Shown here piece by piece: positions 25,899 to 34,877 of a DNA stretch of 64,000 nt. Source of the DNA: CAWAND01 sp963783335. GTDB lineage: Bacteria > Chloroflexota > Anaerolineae > Anaerolineales > E44-bin32. The notes below the pieces were generated by a model that was not told the origin of the DNA, made no database searches, and was given only the letters and a program-made list of their open reading frames with translations. Every line of letters begins with the position of its first letter. Position 1 is the first letter of the stretch. Location: contig CAWAND010000009.1 of assembly GCA_963783335.1 (NCBI GenBank), positions 48,489-112,488 on the forward strand. The letters are read 5' to 3'. A program made the translations under genes and the position numbers.

Positions 25899-25957
25899 TT
25901 GACAGGCTCAAGGACAGTGGATATACTCTGGTCGAATTAACCGACCGACCGTCGGTC
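25899..25957 (+). promoter_or_regulatory. Sigma-70 promoter and TetR-type operator
   Basis: TTGACA (25899-25904), 17-bp spacer, TATACT (25922-25927). The palindrome GACCGAC-C-GTCGGTC (25943-25957) covers the expected start region, 18 bp before the tetR ATG. This is the layout of an autorepressed TetR-family promoter. Confidence 0.8.
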
Positions 25958-25974
25958 TGAGAATAGGACTGGGC

Positions 25975-26697
25975 ATGGCCAGGGTCGTCAACCAGGATGC
26001 TTATCGGGCGCGCAAGAATGAAATCCTTGACGTCGCCCAGCAATTGGTGATGGTGACCAAGGGGTTTGACGAGATGTCGATCCAGGACATCTTGGACGAG
26101 CTCGGCATTTCCAAGGGGGCCTTCTATCACTACTTCGACTCAAAGCAGGATCTGCTTGAGGCCCTTATCGAGCGCATCATCACCGAAGCCACGCCGATGA
26201 TTACGGCCATCGTGGACGATCCCGACTTGCCGGCGATGGAGAAGCTAACTCGATTCTTCCATGAGACGGCTCGCTGGAAGACAGAGCGCAAGGAATACCT
26301 GCTCTCCTTTTTGAACGTGTGGTATGCGGATGAGAACGTCATCACGCGAGAGAAACTGCGCCTGGCCGCGCCCGAGCGGTTTGGTCCCTTGCTGCAGCGG
26401 CTGGTGGAGCAGGGGATAGAAGAAGGTGTGTTCGACACGCGCTATCCCGACCAGGTGGGCCGAGTTGTCATGAACCTGGCGTATGAGATGGGGATTCAAT
26501 TTGCGTTGTTGTTGAAGGCGGCCCGCTATGACCCGCAGGCCGTCGAGCGTGCTCAAAGAATGGTGGACGCCCTCAACGATGCCGTTGCGCGCGTGATCGG
26601 CGCCGCGCCGGGTTCACTCGAGCTTATGGAACCGGATGTCGTCCGCGCCTGGTTTGAGCCGGTCGTCGATTCCGAGCCTGGAACGTCAGGCGAGTAA
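25975..26697 (+). CDS. TetR-family transcriptional regulator
   Basis: 240 residues. The N-terminal TetR helix-turn-helix is AYRARKNEILDVAQQLV, then MSIQDILDELGISKGAFYHY and FDSKQDLLEAL. The all-helical ligand/dimerisation domain follows. It should repress its own promoter through the palindrome just upstream and the ABC exporter genes that follow in the same direction, with release by the exporter substrate. The C-terminal 25 residues are an acidic extension. About 100 bp separates it from the permease gene. Confidence 0.92.
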   Translation: MARVVNQDAYRARKNEILDVAQQLVMVTKGFDEMSIQDILDELGISKGAFYHYFDSKQDLLEALIERIITEATPMITAIVDDPDLPAMEKLTRFFHETARWKTERKEYLLSFLNVWYADENVITREKLRLAAPERFGPLLQRLVEQGIEEGVFDTRYPDQVGRVVMNLAYEMGIQFALLLKAARYDPQAVERAQRMVDALNDAVARVIGAAPGSLELMEPDVVRAWFEPVVDSEPGTSGE

Positions 26698-26796
26698 TCA
26701 AGCCGGCCGCCGGCTGTGGCGGAGACTGGAAACTTGAATGTCAAGCTCATTAGTTCAAACGCATGCATCGGACAGCGTCCGAAGGGAGTCGTCGAG

Positions 26797-28026
26797 ATGA
26801 AGCTCTATCTGCGTCTGGCGTGGCGCAACATTTGGAGGCATTCGCGCCGGACAATCATCGTGGTGATTGCCATGTCTTCGGGCCTGATTTTGATGATGCT
26901 CTACGATGGCCTGGTGGCTGGATTTGAACAGGCGATCTATGGCAACGCTATCCGCGTGTTGGGTGGCAACATTCAGGTCCACGCGGCTGGCTACCAAGGC
27001 GAGGCCAACACCACGCCGTTGCTGCCACTCCCGGATGAAGGGGCGATCCTGGCGGCGGCCAGAGCCCAGCCACAGGTTGTGGCTGCCTCACGCCGAATCC
27101 TGACCGGCGGATTGGCGACCAGCCCTGAGGGCGCATTCGCCGTACAAATCATCGGCATTGAACCCGATCAGGAAGCGCCCGTCAGCCTGGTGCTTCAGAA
27201 CGTCACGTCGGGGCGTGCTCTGGCGCCTGATGACCAAGACATGGCCCTCATCGGAAAAGGGCTCGCGGATTCCATGGGGCTGGAGGTGGGTGATCGCTTC
27301 ACCCTGGCTGGCCGAGCGACGCATGACCAGATGCGCCAGCGAACGATGACCGTTGTCGGGATCTATGATATCGGGATGACCGACATCGAGAAGCAGACCG
27401 TGTACCTGTCTTTGGGCGAAGCGGAGACCCTGTATGGACTGCCAGGGGAGGCGACTGAGGTCGTCATCACACTCAAGGACATCGGTCACGAAGCGGCCGT
27501 GATGGCGCCCTTGAAATCCACCCTTTCCGGGGTGGAGGTGACCTCCTGGCAGACCAACTTCCCTGAGCTGGAGGCCACCATCGGCACCAAAGGTGCGGTG
27601 ATGACCATCTTCGGCATTGTAATCCTTGGCATCGCCGGAATCGGGATCCTCAACCTGCTGCTGATGGCGGTCTACGAAAGGACGCGCGAAATCGGACTGC
27701 TGGGGGCGATGGGCTTCAAACCCCGACAGATTTGGCTGCTCTTCCTCCTGGAGGGGACAATGATGGGCCTGGCCGGGGCGGTTGTCGGCATTGCGGTTGG
27801 CCTCTTTATCATGGTCATTCTGAGCCGAATCGGCTTTGACTACAGCGCCTTCAGTGGGCTGGCGTCCTACACGGCCCTCATCAGCGGGCGTGTCTATCCG
27901 ACGCTGGGGCTCGAGAAACTGCCCATGCGAACCCTCACCGTCCTGATCATCTCCGCCCTGGCGGCCTTGATCCCTGCCCGTGAAGCTTCACAGCGCGAGC
28001 CCGCCGAAGCGCTGCACTTTGTGTGA
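26797..28026 (+). CDS. ABC transporter permease, FtsX/MacB type (1)
   Basis: 409 residues starting MKLYLRLAWRNIWRHSRRTI (GGGAG upstream). One N-terminal TM helix, a MacB-type periplasmic domain of about 220 residues, then three TM helices (GIVILGIAGIGILNLLLMAV; EGTMMGLAGAVVGIAVGLF; LTVLIISALAALIPA) and the signature MAVYERTREIGLLGAMGF. It forms a heterodimer with the next permease and uses the ATPase at 29313. Such systems drive export or envelope lipid/peptide extrusion through a fusion protein rather than classical substrate translocation. Confidence 0.9.
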   Translation: MKLYLRLAWRNIWRHSRRTIIVVIAMSSGLILMMLYDGLVAGFEQAIYGNAIRVLGGNIQVHAAGYQGEANTTPLLPLPDEGAILAAARAQPQVVAASRRILTGGLATSPEGAFAVQIIGIEPDQEAPVSLVLQNVTSGRALAPDDQDMALIGKGLADSMGLEVGDRFTLAGRATHDQMRQRTMTVVGIYDIGMTDIEKQTVYLSLGEAETLYGLPGEATEVVITLKDIGHEAAVMAPLKSTLSGVEVTSWQTNFPELEATIGTKGAVMTIFGIVILGIAGIGILNLLLMAVYERTREIGLLGAMGFKPRQIWLLFLLEGTMMGLAGAVVGIAVGLFIMVILSRIGFDYSAFSGLASYTALISGRVYPTLGLEKLPMRTLTVLIISALAALIPAREASQREPAEALHFV

Positions 28027-28034
28027 GGACTGAC

Positions 28035-29252
28035 ATGCTGCAACTGATCAAGCTCGCCTTCCGAGATCTGGGAAGAAACCGGCGCCGATCGTTCTTCTCG
28101 GCGCTGGCCCTGGGATTAGGCGTTGCCCTTCTGCTGTTGATGGCTTCCATCCTGTCGGGGGAGATCCGACAGGCTCTGACCACAACCATCAGGCTGGAAA
28201 GTGGACATCTCCAGATCCAAGCGGCGTCCTACGAGGAAGACAAGACCAGCCTGAAGTGGGCTGATTTGATTGACAATCCAGACCAGGTGGCTTCCCAGAT
28301 TGCCAGTTTGGCGCCGGTGGTCGAAGCCACCCCGCGATTGATCGCCAGCGGGATCTTGTCCATCGGTGATCAGACCGCAGGCGTGCGCGTGATGGGGATC
28401 GTCCCATCGGCGGCGGCCAACGCGCCCTACCGAGACGGCTTGCAGAGCGGCACCTGGTTGCAGGCCGATGATCGTGAGGGAATTCTGGTGGGCCAAAGCC
28501 TGGCCGACAAACTCGGCGTGGTCACTGGAGACCAGATCCAGCTGCTGGTTAACACCTCGGATGGCACCGTTGATCAGCAAGTGTTCACCATTCGCGGTGT
28601 CTTCTCAACCCAGACGCCGGGATTTGATGATCGCACCATCTTCATGCCATTGGCCAAAGCGCAGGCGATGACAGCCACCGAAAACCACGCCAGCCTGATC
28701 TTCGTGCTGCTGCAAAATCGAGATCAAGCCAATGCCGTGGCCGCGGCCCTGAGCGGGCCGGGCTTCAAGTCGGTCACCTGGGAGCAAGCGAACTCCATGA
28801 TGCTCGAAATAGAGAGTTTTGCCGGCGCCTACATGGCCATGTTGTATCTGATCGTTCTGGGGGTGACAGCCTCGGTGATTGTCAACACGTTGGTCATGGC
28901 GGTCTTTGAGCGCACTCGCGAAATCGGCATCCTGTCGTCTCTGGGGATGAAGAGCCGCCACATCATGGGCATGTTCTTCGCCGAGTCCGGTTTTATCGCA
29001 TTGGGAGGCGTCATCATCGGCCTTGCTCTGGGTGGCCTGCTTGTCTACTATGCGACCAATTACGGTTTCTACATCGGCAACATGGGCATCACCGGAATCT
29101 TGCTGGGTGATCGCATTTATGGCTATCTGACCATGCGAGACGCACTGACCCTGGTGGCGGCCGCTTTCGGGGTCAGCCTGCTGGCCGGCTTGTATCCGGC
29201 GGTGATGGCTGCGCGAATGGAACCGGTGGAGGCGCTGCGGGATGCTCAATAG
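28035..29252 (+). CDS. ABC transporter permease, FtsX/MacB type (2)
   Basis: 405 residues starting MLQLIKLAFRDLGRNRRRSF, with GAGG 7 nt upstream; an in-frame GTG at 28023 overlaps the previous stop. Same topology as the preceding gene: one TM, periplasmic domain, three TM, and the signature MAVFERTREIGILSSLGM. The pair likely assembles as a heterodimer. A small hairpin (AGGGGC/GCCCCT, 29274-29293) sits in the 60-bp gap before the ATPase gene and could tune downstream expression. Confidence 0.9.
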   Translation: MLQLIKLAFRDLGRNRRRSFFSALALGLGVALLLLMASILSGEIRQALTTTIRLESGHLQIQAASYEEDKTSLKWADLIDNPDQVASQIASLAPVVEATPRLIASGILSIGDQTAGVRVMGIVPSAAANAPYRDGLQSGTWLQADDREGILVGQSLADKLGVVTGDQIQLLVNTSDGTVDQQVFTIRGVFSTQTPGFDDRTIFMPLAKAQAMTATENHASLIFVLLQNRDQANAVAAALSGPGFKSVTWEQANSMMLEIESFAGAYMAMLYLIVLGVTASVIVNTLVMAVFERTREIGILSSLGMKSRHIMGMFFAESGFIALGGVIIGLALGGLLVYYATNYGFYIGNMGITGILLGDRIYGYLTMRDALTLVAAAFGVSLLAGLYPAVMAARMEPVEALRDAQ

Positions 29253-29312
29253 TGCCTTCCCGTTGACCAGAGTAGGGGCCTCGCGAAGCCCCTTGAATTC
29301 TAGGAGAACATC

Positions 29313-30008
29313 ATGGATGTCGTCAAAGTTGAAGGCGTGACCCGCGTCTACCAGGTTGGAGAGGTTGAGACCCAGGCGTTGCGCGGGGTGGATTTGGTCA
29401 TCGAGAAGGGTGAGTTTACTGCCCTGGTCGGCCCATCCGGTTCGGGAAAGACAACCTTGCTGCAAATCATCGGATGCTTAGATCTTCCGACGACCGGCAA
29501 AGTGATGATCGGCGATCAGGATGTCAGCCACCTCAACCGAGATCAGCGCGCCGACATGCGGCGCGGAACGATCGGATTTGTATTTCAGTTTTTCGCCCTG
29601 ATCCCCACCTTGACGGCCTACGAGAACGTCGAAATGCCGCTGCTTCTCAATGGGCGTAACCCTGCCGACCGAAAGGACCGAGTGATGACCTTACTTGAGT
29701 CGGTTGGCCTCGCCGATCGAGCCCATCACCGCCCGGACCAATTGAGCGGTGGCGAGCAGCAGCGAGTGGCCGTGGCCAGGGCCCTGGCTACCAATCCGAC
29801 GCTGATCCTGGCCGATGAGCCGACAGCAAATCTGGATACGGCCAATGGGGAGCAGGTGATGGAGACGATGACCCGTCTGAACCTGGAGACGGGAGTCACG
29901 TTTGTGTTCGCCACCCATGACCCGCGGGTGATCAAGTTCGCCCGACGGATTGTCACCTTGGAAGACGGGCGGGTGGTCGAGAACGCTGTAGGCGAGGTCA
30001 AGGCCTAG
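29313..30008 (+). CDS. ABC transporter ATP-binding protein, LolD/MacB type
   Basis: 231 residues. Walker A GPSGSGKTT, Q-loop FVFQFFALIPTLTAYENV, signature LSGGEQQRVAVARAL, Walker B LILADEPTANLD and switch-His ATHD are all present, so it should be an active ATPase. AGGAG precedes the ATG. It powers the two upstream permeases. The fusion-protein gene starts 10 nt after its stop. Confidence 0.95.
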   Translation: MDVVKVEGVTRVYQVGEVETQALRGVDLVIEKGEFTALVGPSGSGKTTLLQIIGCLDLPTTGKVMIGDQDVSHLNRDQRADMRRGTIGFVFQFFALIPTLTAYENVEMPLLLNGRNPADRKDRVMTLLESVGLADRAHHRPDQLSGGEQQRVAVARALATNPTLILADEPTANLDTANGEQVMETMTRLNLETGVTFVFATHDPRVIKFARRIVTLEDGRVVENAVGEVKA

Positions 30009-30017
30009 GAGTTGATG

Positions 30018-31244
30018 ATGAAAGCGCATTTCGTATGGCTGGTCGCCTCGGCGATTCTTGTGGCAGGTTGCGGCCAGGCGGCTGGCAACAGCCAGGCGCT
30101 GCCAACCGTCGTTCTCGAAACCAGCGGCGGCGCTCAGCCTCAAGCCACTGGCGCACCCGGAGACCTATCCGCTTCCAGTGTTGTCGCATCGGGCGAGGTG
30201 GTGCCGGCCCAACAAGCGCAACTTGCGTTCGCTGTAGCAGGTCAGATCGACCAGGTGATGGTTGGCGTGGGAGACGAGGTCGAGGCGGGCCAGGTGCTCG
30301 CCCGTCTTTCGGGCGGTGAAGCGCTTCAAGCGGCCGTGTCTGAGGCCGATCTGAACGTCCTTAAAGCACAGCAGGCGCTGGATGACCAAACATCGGATCC
30401 AAGCTGGAAGATGGCCCTCGCTCAGGCCCAATCGGACCTGGCAGCTGCCAAAGATGAACTCCGGATCGCAGACTATGACCGGACGGTCAACCAGAAGGGA
30501 TATCGGGCCAGCACTCTGACGATCCAAAGCGCCGAGGCCAAGCTGGTCTTGGCCAAGGAAGCCTTGGACGATGCCAAGTCTGCCTATGATCACTATGCCG
30601 ACAAGCCGAGTGATGACCCCCGGCGCGCTGCCGCCCTTGCTAAGTACTCAAACGCACAAACGGCCTACAACTCGGCACTGCGCACGGTGAACTGGTACAA
30701 GGGGCACCCGACAGAGCTTCAGCAATCCCAGCTCGACGCCGCCGTGGCACTTGCCCAGGCCAAGGTGGATGAAGCGCAGCAACGCGTGGACAAGCTGCAG
30801 GCGGGCCCGGATCCGGACCAGGTGGCCCTGTTGAGCGGACAACTCGCCAGCGCAAAGGATCAGGCGGCCGCAGCTCGCGGTCAGTTGGGCGAGTTGGAGC
30901 TCAGAGCACCATTCGCAGGGACGGTAGGGAAAGTCGTCGCTCAGGAAGGTGAATGGGTGTCTCCCGGCCAAGCCGCGATGGTCATCGCTGATCTGCGGCA
31001 CCTGCGGGTGCAGACGACCGACTTAAGTGAGCGGGATGTCCCAAGCGTTCGCCTGGGCCAATCGGCAAGCATCAGCATCGATGCGTTGAACGCGACCGCC
31101 GAGGCGACAGTGCGCGAGATCTCACCGCTGGCTGATACATTGGGCGGGGATGTTGTCTACCAGACGACTCTGGACCTGGTGTCCGTTCCGGATGGTCTCA
31201 GGCCGGGCATGACCGTCGATGTCCAGTTCCTGGGCGGAGGCTAG
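30018..31244 (+). CDS. Lipoprotein membrane-fusion (HlyD/MacA-like) protein
   Basis: 408 residues. The signal peptide MKAHFVWLVASAILVAGC ends in a lipobox Cys. The lipoyl/barrel-sandwich halves are VASGEVVPAQQAQLAF and LRAPFAGTVGKVVAQEGEWV. A long helical hairpin rich in Ala/Gln lies between them, and a beta-barrel at the end. AGGAG overlaps the preceding stop region, implying coupling to the ATPase. It connects the MacB-type ABC pump to the outside, completing a TetR-permease-permease-ATPase-fusion operon typical of drug or peptide exporters. An alternative ATG is one codon upstream. Confidence 0.9.
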   Translation: MKAHFVWLVASAILVAGCGQAAGNSQALPTVVLETSGGAQPQATGAPGDLSASSVVASGEVVPAQQAQLAFAVAGQIDQVMVGVGDEVEAGQVLARLSGGEALQAAVSEADLNVLKAQQALDDQTSDPSWKMALAQAQSDLAAAKDELRIADYDRTVNQKGYRASTLTIQSAEAKLVLAKEALDDAKSAYDHYADKPSDDPRRAAALAKYSNAQTAYNSALRTVNWYKGHPTELQQSQLDAAVALAQAKVDEAQQRVDKLQAGPDPDQVALLSGQLASAKDQAAAARGQLGELELRAPFAGTVGKVVAQEGEWVSPGQAAMVIADLRHLRVQTTDLSERDVPSVRLGQSASISIDALNATAEATVREISPLADTLGGDVVYQTTLDLVSVPDGLRPGMTVDVQFLGGG

Positions 31245-31260
31245 TCAGCGCTCTCCATCC

Positions 31261-31549
31261 GCCGTCTCGCAGATGACACCGACTGTCATTGGGAGCGAGC
31301 AGGGCGAGCGTGGCAACCGTTGGGGGGAACGCGAGGCGATCCTCGGGCGCGGGGCGGTGCCCTTGATGACAAAACGTTTACTTCGGCGGCTGACGCCGCC
31401 TCGCAGATGACACGGACTGTCATTGCGAGCGACCAGCGGGAGCGAAGCAATCGTTAGGGCGACGCGAGGCGATCCTTGGGCGCGGGGCGGTGCCCTTGAT
31501 GACGAAACGTTTCTTTTCGGCGGCCGACGCCGCCTGGCAGATGACACGG
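31261..31549. repeat. 134-bp tandem direct repeat (two copies plus a partial third)
   Basis: Copies start at 31261, 31395 and 31529 with GCCGtCTCGCAGATGACAC-like sequence. Within each full copy, TGTCATTGcGAGCGA and GCGATCCT.GGGCGCGGGG recur. The core CTGTCATTGCGAGCG resembles a short interspersed repeat common in bacterial genomes, including Chloroflexota. It follows the exporter operon directly and is not coding. Confidence 0.8.
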
Positions 31550-31810
31550 GCACATTCAAGACCTCCTGCAACCTAAATCGCCTCCTGGGCTGCCGATGTC
31601 GGCATCCGGGTGGTCCCCTTCCGGTGATCCGGCCCAAGGCAAGTTGGACTTTGCCCAGTTTCGCCTCATAATCCAGGTCATGCACATCACAGCCGCCTGT
31701 GGCGAACGAATTGAACGCCCACGGAGGCGGGTATGGCGGTGACAGGACACAGACCCGGCCCCTTCCATGAGATCCCAGACTGCGTGTCCAGACTCAGGAA
31801 GACGAAACGC

Positions 31811-32383
31811 ATGCATCAAATACTCCTCCTGAAACCGAGGCAAATGCGCACCATCAAGGCCGCACTGCTTTGTCTTGGTCTGCTGGCCTCCTGTCGGCCA
31901 GCTGCCGCCCCGCCATCCAACCGATTCGTGCTTCCCGCCAAGGTGTCGGAGGCGGGGCGTGCGACAACTGACCTGTTGGTGGCGCTGGAGGGGGCGTTGG
32001 AAGACGGGGGCGAATGGGTGGCTCCCTATCCGGCCACCGGGCAGGTTGTTACATCCCCCGCTCCGGACAACCCAAACGGAAGCCTTGAGGCGTGTGCTCA
32101 GCCGTTCGCGCCGGTGGAAGGTGCCCTGCCGTGCATCAGCCTCAATGATGGCGGGGATCTTATCCGCTTGCAGCCGGTGACTTGGCAGACTCAGGCCGCT
32201 TTCATGTACCTGTTCTATTTCGCGCCCACGGGCGGGGGGACCATCGACCCGACGAGGGATTTCATCGCCGTGGACGTTTTCCTTCAACACCAACCGGACT
32301 CTCTTCCCGTCGTGGAAGCTGCCATCCAAGCGGCTGCGCTCAAGCTGGGCGCGGTGCCGTTCCAGCCTACGTCGTCCGACTGA
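31811..32383 (+). CDS. Hypothetical lipoprotein
   Basis: 190 residues. The signal sequence MRTIKAALLCLGLLASC (from an internal Met at 31844) ends in a lipobox; the ATG at 31811 has the better spaced purine-rich SD, and either start is possible. The mature part is about 150 residues with one Cys pair region (EACAQPFAP, ALPCISLND) and mixed alpha/beta character (FIAVDVFLQHQPD). No family is recognised. It stands between the tandem repeat and a LysE-type transporter. Confidence 0.6.
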   Translation: MHQILLLKPRQMRTIKAALLCLGLLASCRPAAAPPSNRFVLPAKVSEAGRATTDLLVALEGALEDGGEWVAPYPATGQVVTSPAPDNPNGSLEACAQPFAPVEGALPCISLNDGGDLIRLQPVTWQTQAAFMYLFYFAPTGGGTIDPTRDFIAVDVFLQHQPDSLPVVEAAIQAAALKLGAVPFQPTSSD

Positions 32384-32555
32384 TCTGTTGGCGTCGGACC
32401 GATGTGATGCCTGGCCAGCATAGGATCCTGTTCATCGATGCTGGTCCGTAGTCCGCCTGTAGATCGGATGGGCAGGCGATGGTTGAAAAACATGTGGGCC
32501 CCCCGGGCACAAGACGGGCCCCGCGAACAGAATTTGGATACAGCGAGGCCAAGAG

Positions 32556-33188
32556 ATGAACCCAGGCTGGTCGGCATTCGGTGACGGGATACTGGCAGGT
32601 TACGGTATTGCGGTCCCCGTAGGGGCCGTGGCCATCCTGATCGTCAACACTGCCATCGTGTGCGGTTTCCCGACGGGCATCATGGCCGGAGCTGGCGCAG
32701 CCACGGCGGATTTCACCTATGCTCTGGTCGCGGCAGCGGCCGGCGCAGCCCTGGCGACGATGCTTGAGCCGATCGATGGGCTGGTGCGCATCGCAAGCGG
32801 CTTGGTGCTGATAGGCCTTGGAGGATACGGACTGATCGGGCTGCGTCGAAAAGCGGGCGATCAGGTCGGGCAGATGAGTGCCTGTTCCCCCTTAAAGATG
32901 TATGCGCGCTTTGTCGGGATTACGCTGATCAACCCGCTCACCGTGGTTTACTTCACGGCTTTCATCATCGGTCAGGGGCCAGCCGGTGTCGCAGATTCGA
33001 CTGTCAGCCGGGCTGCGTTTGTGGTTGGGGCGGGCTTGGCATCGCTGTCCTGGCAAAGCCTCCTGGCTGCGATGGGCGGATTGGCGGGGCGCCATCTGAC
33101 GCCGAGATTTCGCGTCCTGGCTACGGCCATCGGGAATCTGCTCGTTGTGGGCCTTGGATTGCGGGCGCTGCTCGCCGCTGTGGCTTGA
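32556..33188 (+). CDS. LysE-family amino-acid exporter
   Basis: 210 residues with about six TM helices. The N-terminal GYGIAVPVGAVAILIVNTAI carries the G-x-x-x-PGP-like loop of the family (here AVPVGAV), and LINPLTVVYFTAFIIGQGPA matches the conserved N-P helix. The family exports amino acids such as Lys, Arg or homoserine lactones by proton antiport. GAGG precedes the ATG. The substrate is not predictable. Confidence 0.85.
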   Translation: MNPGWSAFGDGILAGYGIAVPVGAVAILIVNTAIVCGFPTGIMAGAGAATADFTYALVAAAAGAALATMLEPIDGLVRIASGLVLIGLGGYGLIGLRRKAGDQVGQMSACSPLKMYARFVGITLINPLTVVYFTAFIIGQGPAGVADSTVSRAAFVVGAGLASLSWQSLLAAMGGLAGRHLTPRFRVLATAIGNLLVVGLGLRALLAAVA

Positions 33189-33286
33189 GGCGACGTTCCC
33201 GGTAGAAAGGCCGCCGCGGCAAGAGGCGTTGGGGAGAGTCCGTTCATTCGAAACGACTGGGCATCCCCTGATGGAGGGCCGCCTCG

Positions 33287-34177
33287 ATGTTGGATCGCAA
33301 AGGTCTCATCAGTTTTCTGTTTATCACCTTCGGCCTCACCTATGTTGTTGAAATTGGGATGATCACCGCCGGTCTGCGCTTCACCCAGGGTGTGACCGGC
33401 ATCTTCGCCCAACTTGTGATTATGAGCGTCATGTGGGTGCCCGCGCTGGCGACGGTCATCACGACCAGACTCGTGACGCGCGAGGGGCTGGGCAACACCG
33501 GCCTGCGCTTTCCCCCGCTGGGAGTCCTCGTGTGGACGGGACTCTCCGTTCCTCTTCTGTTCGCCTTGATCTTCGGCGTGACGTGGCTGCTGGGACTTGG
33601 TCACCCTGATTGGCGTATGGCTGAATTTCAGGCACTTTATGCCAACCAAGGCTCGACCGCCGAACTGCCGTTGCCCGCTGGGGCGATGCTGGCGGTGATC
33701 TTCCTGGGGTCGACGCTTGTGTCCCCATTTCTCAACAGCCTGGTTGCTTTTGGTGAGGAGTGGGGGTGGCGGGGCTACCTGCTGCCCAAGTTGATGCCGC
33801 TGGGCAAGCCGCGCGCCTATGTCTTGTCCGGTGTCATCTGGGGACTTTGGCACGCCCCACTGGTGGCTGTGGGTTTTGGTTATCCTGGTTTATCTCCCTG
33901 GGTTGGGATCCCGCTGTTTGTTCTCTTCACCACAGCCCTCGGGATGTCCATCAACGAGCTTTCACTTCGCTACCGCAGTTCGGTCCTTGCCGCCTGGCTG
34001 CACGGTCTGTTCAACAGCCAGAGGTTTGGCGTGTGGGCTGTACTCTTCGCCGGGGCAAACCCAGTTTTCGGTGGATCCTTCGGGTTCATTGGGATCTTGG
34101 TGTGGCTCGGGATGGCGCTTTTCATCATGCGAGTGTGGCCAGCACCCCCCACCGCGGCTGCAGAAAGCCATTTGTGA
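33287..34177 (+). CDS. CPBP-family intramembrane glutamic protease (copy 2)
   Basis: 296 residues and multiple TM segments. Motif 1 is EEWGWRGYLLPKLM, motif 2 GLWHAPLVAVGFG, and the third is LAAWLHGLFNS, as in CAAX-protease-like CPBP proteins. GGAGGG precedes the ATG. The stop codon lies inside a perfect 11-bp-armed Crp-like palindrome. It is more similar in layout to immunity-type Abi proteins than to Rce1; the partner is unknown. Confidence 0.88.
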   Translation: MLDRKGLISFLFITFGLTYVVEIGMITAGLRFTQGVTGIFAQLVIMSVMWVPALATVITTRLVTREGLGNTGLRFPPLGVLVWTGLSVPLLFALIFGVTWLLGLGHPDWRMAEFQALYANQGSTAELPLPAGAMLAVIFLGSTLVSPFLNSLVAFGEEWGWRGYLLPKLMPLGKPRAYVLSGVIWGLWHAPLVAVGFGYPGLSPWVGIPLFVLFTTALGMSINELSLRYRSSVLAAWLHGLFNSQRFGVWAVLFAGANPVFGGSFGFIGILVWLGMALFIMRVWPAPPTAAAESHL

Positions 34178-34194
34178 AAAGCATCACAAATGGC
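34167..34194. promoter_or_regulatory. Crp/Fnr-type palindrome (site 5, longest)
   Basis: Arms of 11 bp (GCCATTTGTGA and its complement) around 6 nt, overlapping the CPBP stop codon and 108 bp upstream of the SRPBCC gene. It could also act as an RNA hairpin. Confidence 0.6.
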
Positions 34195-34301
34195 TGGGCT
34201 TGCACCGCCTGATCCGTAGGAGAGCCATGGTATGGTTGAGACGGGAGGAATTGGCACTGGGGCCGAGGCTCACAGTGCCGCCAAATCGGAAGGGAGAGCC
34301 G

Positions 34302-34760
34302 ATGTTGGAGTTCGAGAACCAAATCACCCTCGACCGCCAGGTCGGTGAAGTCTTCGAATTCGCCACCGATCTGACCAGCGTTCCTAAATGGAATTACTTC
34401 GTTCGCCGGGTCACGCACGTGTCGGGGGCTCCCGGTGAAGAGGGTGCCGTCTATCACCAGGTGCGGAAGCAGGATGAGCAACAGCTGCGGATCGTCCGCA
34501 AAGTAGATGGCGAAACCTTCGTGGTCGAGACCATACTTTCCACCGGACCCGACCTTCGACGCGAGATGGCGTTCAGTCAAGTCGGTAAATCGACACACAT
34601 TGTCGATCGCTGGCGGTTGGACCTGGGCGTGCCGGCATTGCTTGAACCGCTGGCGGTTGGCCGTGTGAAGAAGGCTGTGCGTGAAAACCTCGGCAAGCTG
34701 AAGACTCTTCTGGAGGTCGGAACCGTTACGCTCCAGGATGGAAGAACCTTCGCCATCTAG
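34302..34760 (+). CDS. SRPBCC (START-like) family protein
   Basis: 152 residues. The sequence follows the polyketide cyclase/dehydrase-like pattern: FENQITLDRQVGEVFEFATD, then VPKWNYFVRRVTHVSG, and the C-terminal helix VGRVKKAVRENLGKLKTLLE. Such helix-grip folds bind hydrophobic ligands. GGGAG is placed just before the ATG; the longer in-frame ORF upstream is an antisense/overlap artefact of the CPBP gene. A Crp-like palindrome lies upstream. Ligand unknown. Confidence 0.8.
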   Translation: MLEFENQITLDRQVGEVFEFATDLTSVPKWNYFVRRVTHVSGAPGEEGAVYHQVRKQDEQQLRIVRKVDGETFVVETILSTGPDLRREMAFSQVGKSTHIVDRWRLDLGVPALLEPLAVGRVKKAVRENLGKLKTLLEVGTVTLQDGRTFAI

Positions 34761-34877
34761 GTTGTAAGCCCAGGCCCGCTCAACCCCTCACTTACAAGCT
34801 CACCATTGCCTCGTCACCATCCCAAGCGGCCTTTGGAATCCGGTCCTTCTACTATGGAACAAGCAGAGAGGGCAGCC

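Noticed and set aside
31245..31685. 146-codon minus-strand ORF across the 134-bp repeats
   Set aside because: It is created by the repeat units being in frame; the translation repeats itself and has no SD.
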